Numbered from the stretch's first letter, positions 1-6,143 are shown. The stretch is 6,143 nucleotides of DNA from Candidatus Aminicenantes bacterium UBA4820 (GCA_002402325.1 DHFQ01000041.1:239-6381), one strand, 5' to 3'. Numbers and translations are program-made. Notes: generated by a model not told the origin, from the sequence alone.

Positions 1-60
1 CAGCCTCCCCTGAAATGGGAGGAGAAGACTTTGGTTCATTATGATAATAATTTTCCTTAA
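1..60. other. Left-edge segment, possible gene end, unresolved
   Basis: The first bases are open in several frames and may hold the edge of a neighbouring gene. On the plus strand, one frame reads 19 residues to a TAA at 58-60 (ending HYDNNFP). Another reads 13 residues (ending MGGEDFGSL) to three consecutive stops, TGA TAA TAA, at 42-50. On the minus strand, an ATG at 39-37 opens a frame (MNQSLLLPF) that leaves the window. None has enough length to identify. A small inverted repeat, CCTCCC at 4-9 and GGGAGG at 17-22, also lies here. The triple stop slightly favours a plus-strand gene ending at 44, but this is a guess. Confidence 0.2.
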
Positions 61-262
61 ATTTAACCCGGTTCAATTAAAAAGGAAATTAGATGAAGCA
101 GCAACCAAACCTTTTAGACTCAATGAGGAGAAAAAAATCAAAGCAAAATCAAAAATTAAAAAGTCAAATTGGGTGTCATCTTTAATTGCTCAACAACATA
201 AGGTTTGACAAACTACTTAAATTGCCTGACAGGGACTTTTGCTTTCAATGTCGGAATTACGG
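61..262. other. Intergenic, A-rich, no convincing gene
   Basis: This stretch lies downstream of the minus-strand beta-helix/PKD gene. It is strongly A-rich on the plus strand, especially at 129-162, where it is made of runs of A broken by TC and GC. I see no protein with recognisable composition, no tRNA-like cloverleaf and no repeat array. A 55-codon plus frame (41-208) crosses it but has no well-spaced ribosome binding site and gives a lysine-heavy product typical of A-rich non-coding DNA. The only structural signal is the weak terminator-like element listed separately. Confidence 0.5.
151..209 (-). terminator. Weak candidate terminator after the beta-helix/PKD gene
   Basis: Read on the minus strand, GTCAAA (209-204) can pair with TTTGAC (168-163), and the second arm is followed at once by a T-rich tract (162-151: five T, two A, five T). 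This lies about 55 bases past the TAA of the 673-residue gene, where its transcript should end. The stem is only six base pairs and AT-rich, and the loop is about 35 bases, so it is weak for an intrinsic terminator. The T tract may be chance in A-rich DNA. Confidence 0.2.
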
Positions 263-2284
263 TTACCTGATGAAGTTGTATTCGTTTGATAAATTTCCAT
301 CAGGATTTTTGACCTGCACCTTAACCAAAACCCCTTTTGGAATCATAGATTTTAAAGAACTTCCCTTTTTTGCAATCAGGTAACTTTGAGACTTAAAAAC
401 AGTTTGAGGAACCTTTGCTCCATTTGTTAAAATATCAGCACCAGAAACAAACTTTTCACCAAAAACCCTTAATCTATAAGGATTCTTTGCCTCAGTAATA
501 CCGATTATCTTTGGTCCTGAACTCTCCTCAACACTGATTGAACCGCCACTTGTACAGGTTCTCGTTCCTGTTTTGACAGTTAGTTGGTAAAAATATTTTC
601 CAATCTGGTTATACGTATGTGAAGGATTTTGCTCTGTTGAAGTAGCTCCATCGCCAAAATCCCAGAAGTAGGTTACCTCTTCACTGCAATCTTTTGTCGT
701 AATATTTGAAGTGAATGAAACTGCAAGGGGCGGTTGTCCACTTAAAGGAGATGCTATGGAACTACAAGTCAAAATGCAAGGGTCTGAACTATCAACTAAA
801 ATCCTTGCAGATTGCTCACAACTTTTGTCACCAATAGTAACTGTAAATGTCCAGAGGTACCCTCCGTCTTGAGTATAGGTATGCGTTGGATTTTGCTCTG
901 TTGAATTAGTCCCATCGCCAAAATCCCAGAAATAAACTGGAGTGCCATCACAGGTTGTTGAATTAATCTTAGAAGAAAAAGTAACAGCAAGAGGAGAAGG
1001 TCCAGAGGTCGGTTGAGATGATGCTTCACAAATTATGGTGCAACCACCTCCGCCAATTGGTGCAAGGTAACCACCATTTACAAGAGAATAACTCAAACCC
1101 CCAAGGTAAGAATTATCAGAAAGGTTTGGATCGTAATAAACGCTATTTCCATTTCCTGTAATGTTTGTAACATTAAGGTTTGAAATTCCCGCTGAATCCT
1201 TTATAACCTGAATTGTTGAATCTTTTGTAACAACCCACATTGAAGAGGAATCAAGACTCACATTGGCACTTTTCACCTCTCCCGTTAAGTTAGAACCGCC
1301 CTTTAAATCAAGAGATAAAGAACCTTTTGAATTGCCTGAAATGTTTCCTTCAACTGTCGCACCATTGAAAGTTACCGATGCCGAGCCTTGAGAAGTGTGG
1401 TTTATTATGTTTGATGAAGAGGAAGAAATTGTAACATTTCCACTGAAGTTTATTTGAGCATTAGGAGCATCTTCTGTTGTCAAAATCGCATCCCCTGAAA
1501 TTGCTTTAATTGTTGATGATGAAATGTTGATTGTTACAGAAGAAGAGGAGGATGTATTTTTTGCTATTTTTATCCCATTTTTTGCACCTTCAAGGGTTGA
1601 ATTGTTTAAAGTTAAACTTCCCCCATAAACTACTGCGCCATCATCCCCTCTGGATTTACAATCACCATTTGAAATTGAGATACTTCCTTCTGAATATATT
1701 GCGGGAGACTCACAATTGTCCGCGGTCGAATTTGCATAATAAGTTCCGCCATCAATGCTTAAAGAAGAACCTGAACCCAACGTAGCAATTGCCTTTGAAA
1801 AAGTTCCATTTGTCTTTAAAGTCAAATTTTTTGCAGTGAGGCTTCCGCCATTAGAAGAGCAGATTCCAGAGGAGTAGTCTTTAGTAGTAGTGATAGGCAA
1901 GTTCTTCAAAGTGATTGATGTTCCGCTTCCATAAGAATATGCGCCGTTACCTCCTGATGCGTTACTATTAATTGAACCGCCGGAGACTAAAATTTTCCCT
2001 TGAGAGTAGGAAAGAACCGCTGAATTTATTCCCGCCGTAAAACTTAAATCGTTATCAGATGAGTCTCCACTTTTATTCATCGTGCAGTTTGTAAGTTCAA
2101 GATTTCCTGAATTTAAAACAAAAACAGCAGATTGATCCTGCAATGTCGCTGAATAAGTTTTTCCATCCTGTGAAGCACTTCCTCCATTTAGAGTATAAAC
2201 TCCGCTTTGAGAAAAAATAGAAAGAGAAAAGATTGTTAATATTAAGACCAAAAGTGTAACTCTAATTTTGTTGAAATATGACAT
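263..2284 (-). CDS. Secreted beta-helix protein with two PKD domains and a TIG-like C-terminus
   Basis: This is a complete 673-residue extracellular protein, probably a surface or adhesion-type protein; I cannot assign a substrate. Residues 1-25 form a signal peptide (basic start, then a long Leu/Ile/Phe core), with cleavage likely near residues 25-27. Residues ~28-410 are rich in Ser, Thr, Asn and Gly, with many short 'hydrophobic-x-hydrophobic' strands and turns, as in right-handed parallel beta-helix (pectin-lyase-like) repeats. I see no catalytic motif there. A GGGG linker leads to two PKD domains (~415-499 and ~503-587), each with the hallmark WDFGDG (453-458, 541-546) and a matching NPxHTY. 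Residues ~589-673 look like an IPT/TIG-type beta domain (RVFGEKF ... VQVKNPDG). The ATG at 2284-2282 is supported by AGGGAGG four bases upstream and a promoter just before it. The stop is TAA at 265-263. The gene is divergent from the metallopeptidase gene. Secretion and domain types are fairly sure; the role is inferred. Confidence 0.9.
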   Translation of the reverse strand: MSYFNKIRVTLLVLILTIFSLSIFSQSGVYTLNGGSASQDGKTYSATLQDQSAVFVLNSGNLELTNCTMNKSGDSSDNDLSFTAGINSAVLSYSQGKILVSGGSINSNASGGNGAYSYGSGTSITLKNLPITTTKDYSSGICSSNGGSLTAKNLTLKTNGTFSKAIATLGSGSSLSIDGGTYYANSTADNCESPAIYSEGSISISNGDCKSRGDDGAVVYGGSLTLNNSTLEGAKNGIKIAKNTSSSSSVTINISSSTIKAISGDAILTTEDAPNAQINFSGNVTISSSSSNIINHTSQGSASVTFNGATVEGNISGNSKGSLSLDLKGGSNLTGEVKSANVSLDSSSMWVVTKDSTIQVIKDSAGISNLNVTNITGNGNSVYYDPNLSDNSYLGGLSYSLVNGGYLAPIGGGGCTIICEASSQPTSGPSPLAVTFSSKINSTTCDGTPVYFWDFGDGTNSTEQNPTHTYTQDGGYLWTFTVTIGDKSCEQSARILVDSSDPCILTCSSIASPLSGQPPLAVSFTSNITTKDCSEEVTYFWDFGDGATSTEQNPSHTYNQIGKYFYQLTVKTGTRTCTSGGSISVEESSGPKIIGITEAKNPYRLRVFGEKFVSGADILTNGAKVPQTVFKSQSYLIAKKGSSLKSMIPKGVLVKVQVKNPDGNLSNEYNFIR
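624..670 (-). repeat. PKD DNA repeat, copy in second PKD domain
   Basis: This 47-base segment encodes the core of the second PKD domain, including WDFGDG and STEQNP. It matches the segment at 888-934 at 43 of 47 positions, exactly 264 bases (88 codons) apart. Codon choice is shared as well as protein sequence, whereas the flanking parts of the two domains differ more. Confidence 0.85.
888..934 (-). repeat. PKD DNA repeat, copy in first PKD domain
   Basis: This is the partner of the repeat at 624-670 and encodes the core of the first PKD domain. The four differences fall in the codons for the variable TN/AT residues after WDFGDG and in one codon just before the tryptophan. It marks an internal tandem domain duplication. 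Confidence 0.85.
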
Positions 2285-2288
2285 TTTT

Positions 2289-2295
2289 CCTCCCT
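2289..2295 (-). promoter_or_regulatory. Ribosome binding site of the beta-helix/PKD gene
   Basis: AGGGAGG on the minus strand is followed by four A and then the ATG at 2284. It is a strong Shine-Dalgarno match and fixes this start. The predicted transcription start is almost adjacent to it. Confidence 0.8.
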
Positions 2296-2303
2296 AAAAA
2301 GTA

Positions 2304-2332
2304 ATTGTATCTTTTTATCTTAATTATTTCAA
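2304..2332 (-). promoter_or_regulatory. Sigma-70-type promoter of the beta-helix/PKD gene
   Basis: On the minus strand, TTGAAA (2332-2327) and TACAAT (2309-2304) are separated by exactly 17 bases. Each box differs from the consensus at one position. Transcription would start about seven bases later, near 2297, leaving a leader of only about 13 bases before the ATG at 2284. The position directly before a strong Shine-Dalgarno sequence supports the call. Confidence 0.65.
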
Positions 2333-2442
2333 CTAAATTTTAATTTTAAAGCAAGACAAAGTTTTTGATTTTGCAATCTTTACTCAATTTTTTAGACAAA
2401 GAACTTCTTTTAAATCTTACCATTATTGATTTTTATATATAC

Positions 2443-2472
2443 TTGACAACGATGTAAAAAGTTTTCTATAAT
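2443..2472 (+). promoter_or_regulatory. Consensus sigma-70-type promoter of the metallopeptidase gene
   Basis: TTGACA (2443-2448) and TATAAT (2467-2472) are both perfect consensus boxes, separated by 18 bases. AT-rich sequence lies just upstream. The start of transcription is expected near 2479-2480, only about 14 bases before the ATG at 2493, so the mRNA would begin almost at the Shine-Dalgarno sequence. The perfect boxes imply strong expression by the housekeeping sigma factor unless a regulator intervenes. Confidence 0.85.
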
Positions 2473-2480
2473 AAAAACTC

Positions 2481-2487
2481 GAGGAGG
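2481..2487 (+). promoter_or_regulatory. Ribosome binding site of the metallopeptidase gene
   Basis: GAGGAGG ends five bases before the ATG at 2493. It decides the start over in-frame ATGs at 2520 and 2523, which lie inside the hydrophobic signal-peptide core. Confidence 0.85.
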
Positions 2488-2492
2488 ACAAA

Positions 2493-5400
2493 ATGGATAA
2501 GAAAAGTCTTTTTTGTAGGATGATGTTGGTTCTGGTGCTAACAGTGTGTTTGATTCCATCAATGGCGTTTAAGCAACAATCAGGAAAAAGTACCCTTGAT
2601 GCGCTTGTGATTTTTAGCCCAGAATTGAGAACTGTGGAAACAAATCAGGATTTTAGAGAAATTCAAGAACCTTTTTACTCTCAGGGGGAGTTGTCAAAAT
2701 TCCTTGCAGATAATGGAGACAACTGGAAAATTTTTATTGATGTAAGGAGAGGCATCCCTTCTTTAATAGATGGAGGGGCAATTCCATTTATCCCCGGCCC
2801 AATGAACTCCCTTTCTTACGCAGATTTTGGTGCAAATTGTTTTTCCTTAAGTTGCATTTCAAAAGAGGAGGTTGAAAGAGTGGCAAGGGAATTTCTAACC
2901 AAATATCCCAATTTATTCCCTGTTAAGCAGGAAGAACTTTTTGTTGATGAAAATGGGACTTTATCTATCGGTAATTCAATTTATCTCTTAAGATTTCAAT
3001 GGGTTGTAAAGGGTATTCCAGTTGAAAATGGGTCAATTTTCTTTAGAATAAATAATGGTAACTTGATACAAATTGCTTCCTCAAACATAGCACCTTTTAA
3101 CATTGATACAACCCCATCCTTTTCCGACTCATTTGCATTTGACATTCTTAATGGATATTTAGGGAAAGATAGAATTACTGAAAAAGATCAAATTATTAAA
3201 CCTCCAACTCTTGTGATCATTAATACAACCCCAAAAGGACTTGATGCTAATATTTTTAATGGTCAGGTTGGAAATATGTATTCCTACAGGTTAACCTATG
3301 AAATAGTTTTCAAAAAAGCAGGTGTTCCCGGCACCTATGAAGCCCTTATTGATGCTCAAACCGGGGAAATTTTACGCTTCGTTGATGCTAATAAATATGG
3401 AAAGATTCAGGGTGGAGTTTATAAGACTGATAAAAATCCAACACAAACTGAAGTAACAATGCCATTTCCTTACGCAGATTATGGTAGTGGTGTTTATTCT
3501 GATATTGGGGGAAATTATACAGGAACATCAGGGACTTCAACGATGACAGGCAGAACAGGAAGTTCTGGGAATGTTGGAGGTGTAGAAATTTCCGATGAAT
3601 GTGGTTCAATTTCACTCGCATCAGATGGAACTGGGCTAATAGATTTCGGATCAAGTTCCGGGACTGACTGCACGACACCTGGATTTGGTGGGGCTGGAAA
3701 CACGCACGCATCAAGAACCCAATATTACAATGTTTCATGGATAAAGATAAAGGCATACACATATTTAAGTGGAAATTCATGGTTGCAAGGAGTTGTAACG
3801 GACAATGTCAACATTGATGATACCTGCAACGCATACTGGGATGGTTCATCAGTCAATTTCTTCAAAAGTGGCGGAGGTTGCGGTAACACAGGTGAACTTC
3901 CAGGAGTCTCCCTTCACGAGTGGGGACACGGAATGGATGACAATGATGGTTCAGGTGGCGATAGTCCACCTGTTGAAACGAGGGCAGATTGGACTGCTAT
4001 TTTGCAAACTCACCAATCCTGTGCGGGTGGTGGATTTCTTATGTCTTATGACGATGGTTGTGGTAACCCTCCGTCACAAGGCAGTGAATATCATAATTGC
4101 TGGGGCTACGGGGACTGCTGTCTTGACTGTTCAGGTGTAAGAGAGGCTGATTGGGATAAGCACGCTGCTCACACACCATGGACCGCCGCCAACTATGAGA
4201 CGGTTTGGAGCCCAGGAGGAGAATGTGATGGTGGATACTATTTTGGTCCCTGCGGAATAGAAGACCACTGCGAATCAGGAATTTCCACGCAGGCATTATG
4301 GGACCTTGCCATAAGAGACCTTCCAACCTATTGTTCAATGGACACAACCTCAGCGTGGCAACTAATTGACAGACTTTTCTATTCATCTATGCCTCAACTT
4401 GGCGATATGTACACCTGCACACCACCAACCTCTAATGGATGCGGTGGAACAAGTCTATTCAACCTTTTTAGAGCCATAGACGATGATGGAGATGGAACTG
4501 CAAATGGAACCCCACACGCTCAGGGAATCTTTCAGGCATTTAACAGACACAACATTGCATGCGGTGCCTCTGGAGATCCTTCAAATCAGAATCAAACAAC
4601 ATGCCCAACTTTGACAGCCCCAACCTTGACAGGAACGGTTGGAAGTAATTCTGTCACATTAAACTGGGATGTAGTTATTAATTCCACAAGATATTTCATT
4701 TATAGAAATGATACCTCTTGTGATTCAGGATTTACAAAAATAGCAACGGTGAATGCCCCAACTACGACCTACATTGATAATACTGCAACAAACGGCATAA
4801 CCTCTTACTACAGAATTCAAGCCGCAACTGATAGCGATTCTTGCGTAAGCTCAATGAGTAACTGTGTCTCAATCACTCCTCAACCGTGCGCAGGGACGGT
4901 TTATTTTGATAACACAATTTACAACTGTGCTTCAACCGTAACCGTTACTGTCGTAGATTCTACTTTGACACCGCCTGCGGTTGTTGAGGTGTGGTCGGAT
5001 ACAGATTCAACACATAAAACGATAACACTAACCGATGAAGGGAATTCCACTTTTAGAGGCTCATTTACTACAGTTTCAGGTGCTGCTGGAGCAACAGAAG
5101 TTCAGGTTGCAGATGGCGATACGCTGTATGGAAGTTATCTTGATACAGATTATTGTGGAACACCTAATCAGTCCATTTCAACAAATTCCCTGATTGATTG
5201 TTCACCTCCAGTAATAACAAATGTTCAAATTACAGAGATAACCGGAAGCAGTGCAAAAATAACATTTTCAACTGATGAAAGCACAACTGCTTTTGTCAAG
5301 TATGATACCGCAATACCTCCTTTAGCCAACACAGCCACTGATACATCATTTTCAACTTCTCATTCCATAGTTCTAACTAATTTGACAGAATGCACTCGCT

Positions 5401-6143
5401 TTTATTTCTCTGCTTACGCAACTGATTCTGCCTCAAACACATCAGAAGAAAATAATGGAGGGGCGTACTACAACTTCAAAACCACGATAAATGTAAATCC
5501 GACCTATACTAAAGTTGAGACACCGCCATTAGCAATACCGGACAATGATTTGTCGGGTGTAACATCTTTAATTTCTGTCTCTGAAAACAAGCAGATATTA
5601 GATGTTAATGTCAAAATAAATATTACACACGCGTGGGATGCGGATGTTGACATCTACTTGCTACATCCCGACGGTACACAGGTTGAATTGTCAACTGATA
5701 ATGGTAGTTCAGGAGATAATTACATAGACACCATTTTTGATGATCAGGCTTCAACCTCCATAACCTCTGGAACTGTACCTTTTACAGGATCATTCATTCC
5801 TGAATCTCCTCTTTCAGTTCTTAATGGAAAATCTTCACAGGGTAATTGGTATTTGAAGGTTATTGATGATGAAGGAGGAATCACTGGACAGGTAGAAAAC
5901 TGGAGCCTTATATTAACTTATCCACCAGAGACCTGTGCGGAATCAGCAGGAACAGTTGTCTTTGAAGATGATGTTTATGGCTGTCTTGCGGATGAACTGA
6001 TGATTATGGTTCAGGATGCAGATTTATTAGGAACTGGAACGGTTAATGTTACTGTATGGAGTGATGAAGAAGTCACACCTGAAAATTTGACTTTAACTGA
6101 AAATCCACCCTCCTCTGGAACTTTTAAAGGCTCAATTTTAACT
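2493..6143 (+). CDS. Secreted M4/M36-like zinc metallopeptidase with FN3 and P-domains (3' end outside window)
   Basis: The reading frame is open from the ATG to the last base (1217 codons, no stop), so the C-terminus is missing. Residues 1-25 are a signal peptide with a likely cut after SMA. Residues ~123-200 resemble the FTP propeptide and ~265-300 a PepSY-like segment (YEALIDAQTGEILRFVD), as in thermolysin and fungalysin zymogens that fold with and then shed their propeptide. The catalytic domain (~304-690) has HEWGH at 475-479. In ETRAD, E495 is the likely third zinc ligand and D499 a second-shell residue, like ExxxD in M4/M36. H592 in DHCES is a possible active-site histidine. DDDGDGTANGTPH (663-675) may bind calcium. 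About 17 cysteines lie in this domain, including a cluster at 536-546. Then come FN3 (~705-796), a Cys-bearing beta module (~799-902), a second FN3-like domain (~905-998), a P-domain (~1012-1143, with W1119 and W1137), and a second beta module from 1148. Protease class is well supported; the exact family and substrate are inferred. Confidence 0.9.
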   Translation, partial: MDKKSLFCRMMLVLVLTVCLIPSMAFKQQSGKSTLDALVIFSPELRTVETNQDFREIQEPFYSQGELSKFLADNGDNWKIFIDVRRGIPSLIDGGAIPFIPGPMNSLSYADFGANCFSLSCISKEEVERVAREFLTKYPNLFPVKQEELFVDENGTLSIGNSIYLLRFQWVVKGIPVENGSIFFRINNGNLIQIASSNIAPFNIDTTPSFSDSFAFDILNGYLGKDRITEKDQIIKPPTLVIINTTPKGLDANIFNGQVGNMYSYRLTYEIVFKKAGVPGTYEALIDAQTGEILRFVDANKYGKIQGGVYKTDKNPTQTEVTMPFPYADYGSGVYSDIGGNYTGTSGTSTMTGRTGSSGNVGGVEISDECGSISLASDGTGLIDFGSSSGTDCTTPGFGGAGNTHASRTQYYNVSWIKIKAYTYLSGNSWLQGVVTDNVNIDDTCNAYWDGSSVNFFKSGGGCGNTGELPGVSLHEWGHGMDDNDGSGGDSPPVETRADWTAILQTHQSCAGGGFLMSYDDGCGNPPSQGSEYHNCWGYGDCCLDCSGVREADWDKHAAHTPWTAANYETVWSPGGECDGGYYFGPCGIEDHCESGISTQALWDLAIRDLPTYCSMDTTSAWQLIDRLFYSSMPQLGDMYTCTPPTSNGCGGTSLFNLFRAIDDDGDGTANGTPHAQGIFQAFNRHNIACGASGDPSNQNQTTCPTLTAPTLTGTVGSNSVTLNWDVVINSTRYFIYRNDTSCDSGFTKIATVNAPTTTYIDNTATNGITSYYRIQAATDSDSCVSSMSNCVSITPQPCAGTVYFDNTIYNCASTVTVTVVDSTLTPPAVVEVWSDTDSTHKTITLTDEGNSTFRGSFTTVSGAAGATEVQVADGDTLYGSYLDTDYCGTPNQSISTNSLIDCSPPVITNVQITEITGSSAKITFSTDESTTAFVKYDTAIPPLANTATDTSFSTSHSIVLTNLTECTRFYFSAYATDSASNTSEENNGGAYYNFKTTINVNPTYTKVETPPLAIPDNDLSGVTSLISVSENKQILDVNVKINITHAWDADVDIYLLHPDGTQVELSTDNGSSGDNYIDTIFDDQASTSITSGTVPFTGSFIPESPLSVLNGKSSQGNWYLKVIDDEGGITGQVENWSLILTYPPETCAESAGTVVFEDDVYGCLADELMIMVQDADLLGTGTVNVTVWSDEEVTPENLTLTENPPSSGTFKGSILT
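4887..5201 (+). repeat. Beta module, copy 1, in the metallopeptidase
   Basis: Residues 799-903 begin C-AGTVYF, followed by Y810-NC812, VTVTVVD, VEVWSD (831-836) and a TITLTD...TFRGS strand pair (843-857). The same order of motifs recurs from residue 1148. It looks like a small beta-sandwich module of a kind common in large bacterial extracellular proteins; I cannot name its family with certainty. Confidence 0.6.
5934..6143 (+). repeat. Beta module, copy 2 (cut by window end)
   Basis: Residues 1148-1217 repeat the pattern of copy 1: AGTVVF, Y1162-GC1164, MIMVQD, VTVWSD (1186-1191) and LTLTE...TFKGS (1199-1214). The two copies flank the second FN3-like domain and the P-domain. The DNA is clearly diverged, so the duplication is old or the modules were acquired separately. 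More copies may follow beyond the window. Confidence 0.6.

Larger units (their letters stand above)
2285..2492. promoter_or_regulatory. Divergent intergenic promoter region
   Basis: These 208 AT-rich bases separate two genes transcribed away from each other. Each edge carries a promoter and ribosome binding site (listed separately). The middle, roughly 2333-2442, contains no gene. It has AT-rich sequence directly upstream of the plus-strand -35 box (2421-2442) that could act as an UP element, and an 8-base direct repeat AGACAAAG at 2354-2361 and 2394-2401, 40 bases apart. I recognise no riboswitch or known operator. Confidence 0.7.

Noticed and set aside
4..22. CCTCCC / GGGAGG inverted repeat as a terminator
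   Set aside because: A six-base stem with a seven-base loop is possible, but no T run follows on the plus strand, and the minus-strand continuation is outside the window.
41..208. 55-codon plus-strand frame starting at the ATG at 41
   Set aside because: The purine-rich GGGAGG is 18 bases from the ATG, too far for a normal ribosome binding site. The product is lysine-rich as expected from A-rich DNA, and no known small-protein pattern is visible.
186..383. 65-codon plus-strand frame overlapping the 3' end of the minus-strand gene
   Set aside because: More than half lies antisense to the TIG-like domain, which has clear protein structure. There is no ribosome binding site before the ATG.
796..1029. 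Second minus-strand frame over the first PKD domain
   Set aside because: It is in a different frame from the PKD coding sequence, which has the WDFGDG hallmark. The leucine run is a frame-shift artefact.
1531..1785. Plus-strand frame inside the beta-helix region, with a GAGGAGG-ATG sequence
   Set aside because: It is antisense to the serine-rich part of the 673-residue protein. The GAGGAGG comes from poly-serine codons on the other strand and directly abuts the ATG, with no spacing for initiation.
3388..4386. Several frames of 60-130 codons on either strand over the catalytic domain
   Set aside because: All overlap the continuous metallopeptidase frame containing HEWGH. Their products look like out-of-frame reads (His/Leu/Pro-rich or low complexity) and lack convincing starts.
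1..6143. CRISPR array, mobile element, tRNA/rRNA, phage or defence system
   Set aside because: No regularly spaced identical repeats, transposase motifs, terminal inverted repeats, cloverleaf-like segments or defence-related protein motifs were seen on either strand.

Overview
The window is AT-rich bacterial DNA carrying two large, divergently transcribed genes for secreted, multidomain proteins. A 208-bp intergenic region between them holds two good sigma-70-type promoters. Both proteins start with a signal peptide and are built from extracellular modules (beta-helix, PKD, TIG-like, FN3, P-domain), and both are rich in regularly placed cysteines. This suggests export to an oxidising, extracytoplasmic location. 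Arginine in the protease gene is almost always AGA/AGG, as expected in an AT-rich genome. The mix of a thermolysin/fungalysin-type propeptide, FN3 and P-domains, and 'AGTV.F...Y.C...VTVWSD' modules resembles what I know from Acidobacteriota- and Aminicenantes-like bacteria. That is an impression from domain style, and the window contains no taxonomic marker.

Layout. Bases 1-262 hold no gene I can establish. There may be the last codons of a plus-strand gene at the extreme left edge, followed by A-rich non-coding sequence that could carry a weak terminator for the minus-strand gene. Bases 263-2284 (minus) encode a complete 673-residue protein: signal peptide, a long Ser/Thr/Asn/Gly-rich repetitive region of right-handed beta-helix type, two tandem PKD domains with identical cysteine spacing, and a C-terminal TIG-like domain. 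Bases 2285-2492 are the divergent promoter region. Bases 2493-6143 (plus) encode at least 1217 residues of a secreted zinc metallopeptidase and run off the right edge without a stop. Its order is signal peptide, FTP/PepSY-type propeptide, cysteine-rich HEWGH catalytic domain, FN3, a Cys-bearing beta module, a second FN3-like domain, a P (proprotein convertase) domain, and a second copy of the beta module.

The two genes face away from each other from adjacent promoters of matching design. In both, the predicted transcription start lies only a few bases before the Shine-Dalgarno sequence. One reading is that a surface or adhesion-type protein and a secreted protease are made under similar conditions, but the sequence does not prove a functional link. 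I see no tRNA, rRNA, CRISPR array, insertion sequence or defence system. The most unusual points are the zinc-site spacing and cysteine cluster of the peptidase, its duplicated module around the FN3/P domains, the four-cysteine PKD pair with a locally conserved DNA repeat, and the mirrored short-leader promoters.
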